From NCBI RefSeq assembly GCF_000485595.1, contig NW_014577295.1:296278-360277 (forward strand): a stretch of 64,000 nt of DNA. The letters are read 5' to 3'. The position numbers and the translations under genes were made by a program. This DNA is from Priapulus caudatus (lineage: Eukaryota > Priapulida > Priapulimorpha > Priapulimorphida > Priapulidae). The notes under the pieces were generated by a model. The model saw only the letters and a list, made by a program, of their open reading frames with translations. It ran no database searches and had not been told where the DNA came from. This document shows, piece after piece, positions 57,301 to 64,000 of this stretch (position 1 is the stretch's first letter; each line of letters begins with the position of its first letter).

Positions 57301-60300
57301 AAGAAGGAGAGCGTACAAACGGTGAAATGCTGGAAACCATGCTGCAGTATTAGTCGATATTAATAAACTTTTGCCCGTTTTATTTTGACGATTCTTTGGG
57401 CAGTATTATTGATCAGCTGTCCTACCTTGCTAAATATAAAACAAACCGCTTGTCCCTTACGATGCCTCTACGCTGAGATAATGAGCGGTGAAAATCTGGT
57501 ATTTTCACACGAAAACCGACTCCGAGATCAGTGTTTACTGAACTGTCTCTCGTTCTGGTACAGTACGTTCTGGGAAACTCGCGTGTTTCTGTCATTCATT
57601 GACAATGAAATTTATTTTCCTTCTACTACTATCTTTTCTCGCATTTCCAGTCATTGACGCACCGCCATTAACTGCCACAAAAATCTCTTGTTATTTATCG
57701 CCATGGTGATGACACACCCGTTTACGCTGGATGTAGTAACGCTGTAGTAATAACGTATCGAGTCAGCGCTACACAGTGGCGACCGAAGCACATACAGTCC
57801 ACAAACGAGAGACAGTTGCAGTAAACACGCTGATCTCGAGTCGGTCTTCGGCAAAAATACCAGATTTCCCCCGCCCATTATCTCAGTGTAGAGGCATCGT
57901 AGGGACATGCGGTTTGTTTTATATTAAAGCGATCATTGCGAGTTTTTTTCAGCATTTTTTAGTGTTTATTCTCACTCTCATGATGCCTACCGTTGTTGCT
58001 TGAGTAACAGTATTGTTTGAAATAACAATAAAATGTCTTAGAACCTCATGCAAAGACAAAATCATGCACGATTACAATTTTGCGTTCTCTGTTGTTTTCG
58101 CTGTCATGTCTCGCACTTTCTCGCGGTACCGCGAGACGTCAACAAGGGTGCAGTAATGCAAAAATCGCACCAGAGATATTTTTGGTCAGATGTAAACACA
58201 GAGGTCCATAGTATTAGTAGCGTAACACAAACAGGAATGTAGGCCTACGGTAAGTTTCAACCTCATAAATATTAGTCTTCAAAAGTCCTAGGGACTATAA
58301 CGAAGATGGAGAGAGAAGTGGACCAAATCAATGTATCAACACTGCGGATTATTACACACAAATAGATTTGTTTTAATTATGTTCGCTTGTCTGAGACGCC
58401 ATTTGTGATTTTTGAAAGTCCTGACTTGAAAAAATTTATTGCTGGTATAATGTGATCAAATCAATTTTTCTATGCTATAACTGCATAAAATATTGGTGTT
58501 TTGAATGTTGGTGTAATCAGTGATATTTTCGCTGTCAGGTGAGACTATATTCAGCTATATTTAGTTTTTTTCTGAGCAAAATTCTCGCAATGATCGTTTT
58601 AACAAGGTAGGACAGCTAATCAATAATACTGCAAAGAATCGTCAAAATAAAATGGGGAAAGTTTATTAATTCGACTAATACCGCAACATGGTTTCAGCAT
58701 TACACCGTTGTACGCTCTCCTTCTTAATACGCTCTCGATAGTAAGTCCCAGAAGAGCGGAGAAAGGTTCGTGTTTAGAATAAACCCAGTTTGGAAGTTGT
58801 AGTCTCGAAAAACGCACCATAAAACCGCCATGAGTAAATCACTCAGGGGCTCCTCTCCTTCAAAGAAAAGAATAGGCTCGCATTGTAACCCTTCTCTTGT
58901 TGGGTTACATTATTGTATCTACAATCTACCCCACCTTGCAAATAGGGATAATCTCCACTGAGAAGGTGTACTTGTAAGCATACGTGTTGTTGTGTACATC
59001 ATGTGAAATCAGTTTCTGTGACGTGGCATACCTGTGAATTTATCCAAATGTCAATTTAGTAGAGTATGATAAAGACTCTTAAAAACTGTTAGCACAAATA
59101 GTAATCAAAATGTCAATTTTATTCTTTCGTGCCAGATATTCCATTTTCGTAACCCAAGTGATTTCATTAACAATCTTACCGAATTGGAACCACTGCCTGC
59201 ATGAAATCCACAATTTTTCGGCCACCATCCTTCGATGCGTAAAAGAAATCCAAACCATCTGTAGAATTGATTTGAGTAGATCAGTCAGTGAATGTCAAAC
59301 AAGAGCCACAGAGCGTCTGGGCTCATGCATCGGAGGTGTTGCTACGGTTATAAGCGTAACGTTTAAGTTGTGCGTAGTGACACCTTTGTTAGGCGCAGAT
59401 ATACAGATACGCAGTTGCGTACACATCATTTCAGCAACCTTCTGCATTCTGCATACCTCCCAAATCCCATTGGTTGATACAAATCGCGTGCCTGAAACTC
59501 CTGTTTTATGGTGCATTGTGACCCTAACCCTATTAAAAATAAAAATTAATTAATTGTTGTAAAAATTATTTGTTGTTATTAAATTGTTGTAAATAAATTA
59601 TGTAAATATTTGCGTTAATTGGGAAAAAATAGTTAAATAGATAAAGATAGAAAAATACAGAAAACAGGTAAATAATAAAAAATCAGATGGGATTCAATCC
59701 AACAACCTTTGAGCCGTGACGCCTGTGCTGTACGCATTCGGCTATCGATGCTTATTGGGTTTCTAGATTATGGATGTGCCATGAATATGACAACACTGTG
59801 ACGTCATTGAGGCAGTTCAGGAATCCATGTTTAACCCTCCTCTTGAGGGTCAAAAGGTTATCAGACACTTACTCTTCGCACGTCAGTGGAAAGCACATTT
59901 CATGGTCCTTTCAATAAAGTGATAAAAATGGTAGGTCAGCACTGAAACAAAAAGTTTTTCACTCTGTCCTTTAGGCCATGTCCTTAGAAAATGTCTGATA
60001 TCTGGCCTTTCCCCCACTGTCCTTTGCCCTGTGACCTCCAATTTCGCACTGGTGATGGGTTTCCTGCCATCACACTATACACCGAATATTAAGAGCAGAG
60101 GTCGAGCCGTTAAGATTTGTGCCGCAATTCCGTATTTCCTCCTATACCTTCAAAATTTCCCAAAAACTATTTCACTTCCGTTCACACATCTTGACCTTTG
60201 ACCCCCAAATGTGTCACCCCGAGTCCTTTTCACAACCCCCCCCCCCGGCGTCCCGAATATCTTGACCATACGTCGAGGGGTTAAGATTTGTGCCCAACTG

Positions 60301-62420
60301 TTGACGGACGGACAGACGGTCATGCGATTCTACAAGCTGCATCCGACTACGTCAGATGAGCTAAAAACATTAACTTTTATTTGTAATTAGAATGTAGATT
60401 AATTAAGTTTGAAAATATATACGTATGAATGTCCATACAGACAATTAATCCACAACCTACTGCCAAATGAGTATGACTATTCTACCGATAACAATACTGT
60501 AGCATTTCAGGTAGATTAACTTTATCAACTTTTAGTTTTAGCAGTGATTAGATTGCCTTTTCAGGCACGCATGAACTAACCATGAGTGCGTTCGATCTTT
60601 AATGTATCTGTATGAGCTTTATGCTTCATGATGAGCTGCTCCAGGTAAAAGAAGGTCTTTTTGTGTTCAGCCTGACGATAAACCAAACATCACAAAATGA
60701 AACTATGGACCTCACCTGACTGGAAAAGCATTTCTGTTCACCTTCTAAACTGATCTAGCAATAAAACCTAATAATTAGACGTGCATTTACTAAGTATTAG
60801 CTAAAGTTAAAACTAAACCCAACAGGAGAAATGAAGAGAATGACTAGTATTGACTACCTATATTATATACCCTGTTGATGTAAGTGCTAGGACACAGCAA
60901 AGCTTCACCACATTGACAAACGCAATACATAGAAATGGTATCAACAAAGTATATCAAATATAGTCGTTTAATTTCTATTCCGATAACCATCCAACGGATA
61001 CAAATGATAGTATTAGTTTCTGTATAAATTTACAACTTGTACGGCATTTAATTTTTATTTTTTCATACTAGCCAAAAGTTACACACGCACACATGCACGC
61101 ATCTACATGGAAATATATTAATATATGTAGCATCTACACCATACACATCTGACTATGTGTCTCGTGTGAACATGTTGTCACGAGCTACGTTTTACTACAC
61201 ATACACGTAATTCTTCTGTACAGTGATCCTTACCTTCTGTCTCACTTGCACAACAGCCTTCCAAAAGTCTTTGGCCTCCACCCTGTGACAATCAGTGCAC
61301 ATCTGGTTATTCACCACATACTCAACTATGAATACCTGCTGCAGGATAGTACCTCCCATAACCTAATGGCAAAAAAAATGCAAATGTTCACACAAGTCAA
61401 TATACAATGAAGTCATCCAAAATTAGATACGATTTGTCGTCAAAGATACGCCCACGCACACATATGCACATGCTCAGACAATTTATGATTTGCTTGTCTC
61501 TCGTTTCAAATTTGAATACAAAGTTTGTTTCACACACACGATTTATAGAAAGATGATACTTTGGGCTAACATACCTCTTTCTGAATTGTCAGTTTCACCT
61601 TGACCCTCTTTGAGTGGGGTTCTGTCCACACAAACCCAGCATCGATTAGCCTCACCTGAAATAGACAGCAAAATAGCAAGTTTTTCATAAATAAGTAACA
61701 TATTGCTTTTCACTAAATTGCATCCCATGAATATAAACATTGAAAGTTCAACTTCAATATGTACGTACATGAAGATGACTATCCATACAGTACAGACACA
61801 GTCATGATTTAATAGATACAAAATATAAAAAGATGGGTGTAAAGTTTAGTATATCATGATACCAGCTTTTCTTTTAGTTATCCCATTTTGCTGGTATCAA
61901 CAGGAATGCATTGATCACTAGTACTGCCTATTAATGCAAAATGTTTTAATGTTTCTTTTTAAATAGAGTCAGTCATTTTTCTTCTATACCTTACTGATGC
62001 CTTTTAATTTCTTCAAGCAAATACTCAACAACTCTCTGGATTCGAGCACTGCTTTGATCCATTGCGCGGGTGGTTGTAAATACCTATAAAACACAGCTGG
62101 TTCTATAACATACATTTAGCACATTAAAAACAGCTTAGAATAGTTTATTGGTTTTATGACTAGCGACTGTTTCTCATTTCCACCCCAGCAAATATGTTGC
62201 ATATTAATTAAAGTCTGATCTTCTTGATCATGAATATACTTGACGGTCTAGACACATAGATATACATTTAATAATGGTAGTCTACCTCTCACAGTTCCTA
62301 CAGAAGTAAAGCGTTGCCTGTTTAGGTATACCCTCAGTGATGTCCACTTGCGTTCGTAGGCACGCAACACACATATTAGCAGGGTTTGGCTCTATAGGTG
62401 TTCCACACTCGCAACATAAT
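45331..62420 (-). CDS. NMD3: 60S ribosomal export protein NMD3 (locus partly mis-assembled)
   Basis: NMD3 is the CRM1 adaptor that takes 60S subunits out of the nucleus. Clean exons, minus strand: 62420-62286, 62083-61990, 61655-61575, 61362-61234, 60671-60581, 59258-59180, 59031-58935 and 56441-56325. Error-damaged exons follow: about 55920-55754, 55324-55208 and 55093-55020. Clean ones then resume: 49894-49788, 49358-49288 and 45509-45331. The N-terminal zinc region shows LCCECG, MCVACL and FCRNC. GFVWTEPHSKR, CTDCHRVEAKDFWKA and YHCRTHLGHLL are family hallmarks. The basic RRKRIQKRKWKLKH stretch suits a nuclear localisation signal. ITLAEMLEDLDL near the acidic C-terminus suits the export signal. 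The intron after 49788 is GC-AG. A 5' exon is needed: a weak candidate with an in-frame ATG is 62694-62641 (donor GTAAGT). Exons near 55 kb carry frameshifts; better copies of two lie at 63569-63865. Confidence 0.94.
45590..45860. repeat. Dispersed repeat with twin hairpins (copy 1 of 3)
   Basis: Shares with 47137-47370 and 51095-51330 a 'agtatatatgggag-aa-ctcccattatatact' hairpin and a second short hairpin, ATGGCG ... CGCCAT, around 'tacacctaaatgat'. This copy is more diverged; the other two are nearly identical because they lie in the 2.4-kb duplicate. Intronic in NMD3. Confidence 0.65.
46663..46691 (+). repeat. Terminal hairpin of dispersed family (copy b)
   Basis: AGCTCA-(g)-CTTGAC, loop GAT, GTCAAG-(g)-TGAGCT, directly followed by 'aataataataat'. 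It is preceded by 'gacggacggacggacg' and 'ccatggcaat'. Equivalent ends are at 49186-49214, 50621-50649, 53427-53457 (indels), 4134-4161 and 60335-60363. Confidence 0.75.
47383..47679. mobile_element. hAT-like inverted-repeat element carrying (TTAGGG)n, copy A
   Basis: Imperfect inverted arms of roughly 90 bp, with 'agggtctatgtccc', 'ggtactgccggaacgtaccc' and 'gggtacggtccggta' on the left and their complements on the right. They enclose about nine head-to-tail TTAGGG units (47476-47529). The 8-bp direct repeat 'tcaaatta' flanks it exactly (47375-47382 and 47680-47687). The arms are full of GGTAC/CCGG palindromes. The copy at 51341-51644 belongs to the duplicated block and has an interrupted array. 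Confidence 0.85.
48107..48365. mobile_element. hAT-like small element, 8-bp target duplication, copy A
   Basis: Ends 'cagtggttcccaacctttt' and '...ggttgggaaccaggg' with 'tacccc' motifs inside. Exact direct repeat 'acttatag' on both sides (48099-48106 and 48366-48373). Copy B is 52072-52330, inside the duplicated block with the same flanking repeat. Confidence 0.88.
51341..51644. mobile_element. hAT-like element carrying (TTAGGG)n, copy B
   Basis: Same element and same 'tcaaatta' duplication as 47383-47679. The telomeric array here has an extra base in one unit and a TTAGTG variant. Copy B is 7 bp longer. Confidence 0.8.
52072..52330. mobile_element. hAT-like small element, copy B
   Basis: Identical in extent to 48107-48365, with the same 'acttatag' target repeat (52064-52071 and 52331-52338), because it lies in the duplicated block. 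Confidence 0.85.
53533..54164 (-). pseudogene. Error-laden duplicate of two NMD3 exons
   Basis: About 53533-53612 corresponds to exon 49358-49288 and about 54056-54164 to exon 49894-49788. Both have inserted and lost bases that break the frame, and the donor of the first is damaged. The intervening intron also matches the clean copy with scattered indels. Most likely an unpolished second version of the same locus rather than a real pseudogene. Confidence 0.75.
55438..55629. mobile_element. hAT-like small element, 'cagtggttctt' ends
   Basis: Begins 'cagtggttctttaac' and ends 'ggttaagaacccctg'. The right flank 'ctctagaa' (55630-55637) matches, with one change, the left flank of the cleaner copy, 'cgctagaa' at 63968-63975. 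An 8-bp duplication with these ends suits hAT. It lies in the NMD3 intron next to exon 55324-55208. Confidence 0.75.
56492..56545. repeat. Perfect 19-bp inverted repeat, 16-nt loop
   Basis: 'caagagtagataataacac' and 'gtgttattatctactcttg' pair perfectly. It is 50 bp from the acceptor of NMD3 exon 56441-56325, on the intron side. It may be a tiny transposon remnant. Confidence 0.7.
56770..58922. mobile_element. Foldback element of ~2.15 kb with 9-bp target duplication
   Basis: Left arm (from 'tagatacaataatgtaa', 56770) and right arm (to 58922) are reverse complements over several hundred bases, including 'gagcctattcttttctttg', 'actacaacttccaaactggg' and the inner 'atctcagtgtagaggcatcg' block near 57475/57885. 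The 9-bp repeat 'aatctaccc' flanks it (56761-56769 and 58923-58931). Long arms plus 9 bp again suggest a Mutator-like element. Its right edge lies 12 bp from NMD3 exon 59031-58935, immediately inside the intron. The left arm is itself interrupted at about 56950-57290. Confidence 0.82.
56950..57290. mobile_element. Inverted-repeat element nested in the 2.15-kb foldback
   Basis: Ends 'ctatgtatcac' and 'gtgatacatag', arms of about 150 bp containing 'aaactattataacctgttac' and its complement. The opposite arm of the host element (about 58730-58755) lacks it and shows the empty site. Comparison suggests a TA target, as for Tc1/mariner-type elements. Confidence 0.75.
59683..59755 (-). repeat. tRNA-like sequence, probably a SINE or decayed tRNA
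   Basis: On the minus strand 'TAGCCGAATGCG' resembles an A box and 'GGATTGAATCCC' a B box, at about tRNA spacing, and an A/T-rich tail region follows. A regular cloverleaf with paired acceptor stem cannot be drawn, so this is not an active tRNA gene. Confidence 0.4.
59833..60363 (+). repeat. Dispersed repeat with 3'-terminal hairpin (copy f)
   Basis: Same family and orientation as 3617-4163. The 3' hairpin at 60335-60363 reads AGCT, then TCCGAC, loop TAC, GTCAGA, and AGCT, followed by 'aaaaac'. It contains a C-run and 'gatttgtgcc'. Intronic in NMD3. Confidence 0.7.
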
Positions 62421-63195
62421 CTACAGATAAAGAAAACCAAACTATATATTAGAGCCTACTTATACTCCGACCATTAATTGCTAACACTGCTACCAGCTGT
62501 CAAGCCAGCCATCACGAATTCTGACTGGTATAATTCAAGCTTGCAGATATCCAATAATGGCATAGTCTATGTCTATCTATAGCTTAAATTCTAACCAACA
62601 TTTATATTCCAGCTCTGTAGATAGAAAGATTACAACTTACAATATATTTAGAAATTGAAATATTATGTCCGTTCGCAACAACATATTTTAGATGTTGATA
62701 GATTGTGATACATATATACAGCAATCACTGAAATTGAGCAACACCAACAAGAGGAAAAGAATCACTGTGATCACTGATACTAACAGAGGTCCCAAGTTGA
62801 GAAAAACCAATAAAGGGATCACTTGTGACAATGGTCCATTGCCGTTTTTTCGCGATGCGCAAAAACAAGAAAATAGTTGTGGCGGGCTACGACATGTGTT
62901 TGTCGCGGCGCACCACCATTTCTTATAAAGTATACATCTAAAATAAAATGCAAATTCATGTTAATTTATGGTTTCACATTTATTTATTATTGCTACCACG
63001 GCAAATTTAGTAATTTACTGATGTAAATTTTAAAATATGGCTGAAAGATGTTACGACCGAGACTTTCTGGACTCTTAATGGGACACCGGGACAAGCATGT
63101 CGCACCGGGACACTTGGGACGTCTGGATACTGATAGGAGTAAATTAATCGCTGTGGCTATATGTCCGGCAGCCGGGCACGGTCTTCGATTTCCTA
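62421..63195. other. Upstream of NMD3; weak first-exon candidate only
   Basis: NMD3 needs a short 5' coding exon. The only in-frame candidate I find is 62694-62641 (ATG to donor GTAAGT), but its peptide is hydrophobic and unlike other NMD3 N-termini. No promoter element can be supported. The real exon may lie outside this window or be lost at the mis-join near 63200. Confidence 0.3.
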
Positions 63196-64000
63196 AATGC
63201 CCGGCAGTTCATTAAGGCTCATGCCATTGAAAAATTTTCTCCGAATTTCCTTTTGATAATCGTCTTCATCACCAAAGCATTCGTAATGTTCATCTGGATT
63301 ATCATTTTGTGTAATTTTACTGAAAAACTGCCATAAACAACTGACTCATGGGCGCTGCCATCATGAAAAACATTTCCCTGTAACGGAGAAATAATTTACT
63401 ATTATACCTAACCAGCTAAGCCTCGATTCTCGTGTGAACGCTGCGGGTTGTGCTAGCACGGTATTTCAGCCGAATTCAGCACCAGATAAGTACGGAACCA
63501 GCGAAGCCGTGAATCACATGTGAACGTAGCTTATATGTTATTATCCTACAATGTGATACATTGCTCACCACGTCAGGTATCTTGTCTGGCGAAACTGTGC
63601 TCAGGTGATGGTCGTTCACATTCGAGTTGGACAAGTCGAACCTGAAAAAAGTATATTCCTGTGGGTTACGATGCCGAGAGCACTTTACGAAGAAGGAGCG
63701 TGAAATACACCGCATGGCGACCGAATGATGACAGCCAATGATCACCTACCCAAGCACACTGTCACCGGGATGCAGTAAGTGTCCGAGATGCGTCCTGCAG
63801 TGGTACTGGCTGTCACTCATGCCCAGCTCAGTCGCCTTGCACACGTACACATCCGCCAAGATGTGCTGGAAAAATCAACGTCCACATTCATCAGCAGCGC
63901 AAAGGAAAAACAAGGGCAAGCACATCCGCAACTATGATAGAACGAACAAAGCAAACTGGCCTGCAGACGCTAGAACAGTGGTTCTTAACCCTTTTTGAGT
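63195..64000 (-). repeat. Cleaner duplicate of NMD3 interior, placed upstream of the gene
   Basis: Matches 54660-55450 including two NMD3 exons, at 63865-63750 and 63641-63569. Here the frame is intact: HLLHPGDSVLG joins FDLSNSNVNDHHLS in phase, whereas the 55-kb copies have an extra base in each. The last 25 bp are the start of the 'cagtggttctt' element, cut by the window edge. An internal piece of the gene lying 5' of its first seen exon is a scaffold error or a partial duplication. Confidence 0.8.

Noticed and set aside
59683-59755. Functional tRNA gene
   Set aside because: A- and B-box-like motifs exist, but no proper cloverleaf or paired acceptor stem can be drawn.
62641-62694. Candidate NMD3 first exon
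   Set aside because: Kept only as a weak candidate: donor and phase fit, but the peptide is hydrophobic and unlike NMD3 N-termini.

Overview
This is a window of animal (metazoan) nuclear DNA. It shows multi-exon genes with GT-AG introns, one GC-AG intron, intronic box C/D snoRNAs, a vertebrate-type (TTAGGG)n block and a dense load of small DNA transposons. The gene set fits a ciliated animal, and the repeats look like those of aquatic invertebrates, but I cannot name the species. All exon structures below were assembled by eye from splice signals, reading phase and protein family resemblance.

Five genes alternate in strand (-,+,-,+,-). RPLP0 (1329-6004, minus; first coding exon not found) is the 60S stalk-base protein and carries two related box C/D snoRNAs in consecutive introns. 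ZNF706 (13042-27849, plus) is a 74-residue one-finger protein with a 14.6 kb intron. A Tectonic/TCTN-family gene (30203-39478, minus, 14 exons) encodes a ciliary transition-zone protein. An unrecognised 4-exon gene (40731-42057, plus) predicts about 184 residues. NMD3 (45331-62420, minus) is the 60S export adaptor. RPLP0/ZNF706 and Tectonic/unrecognised gene are divergent pairs; ZNF706/Tectonic and unrecognised gene/NMD3 are convergent. Two genes serve the large ribosomal subunit, but nothing in the sequence shows that this neighbourhood is functional.

Much of the rest is mobile DNA: two long-arm foldback elements with 9-bp target duplications (7805-8481 and 56770-58922, Mutator-like), hAT-like elements with 8-bp duplications (13226-23099, 47383-47679, 48107-48365, 55438-55629), other inverted-repeat elements and a dispersed family ending in a covarying hairpin. 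The hAT-like element at 47383 holds an interstitial telomeric array. The one at 13226 is filled with GA microsatellite and purine-strand minisatellite.

The assembly is damaged in two places. In ZNF706 intron 1 (about 17.6-26.6 kb) the sequence repeats 11.3-14.9 kb with many single-base indels, including a broken copy of ZNF706 exon 1. In NMD3 (about 46.5-56 kb and 63.2-64 kb) exons occur twice and out of order, with one copy frameshifted. There are two 10-N gaps. These look like unpolished duplicate haplotypes rather than biology. A one-base frameshift in Tectonic exon 1 lies outside these zones.
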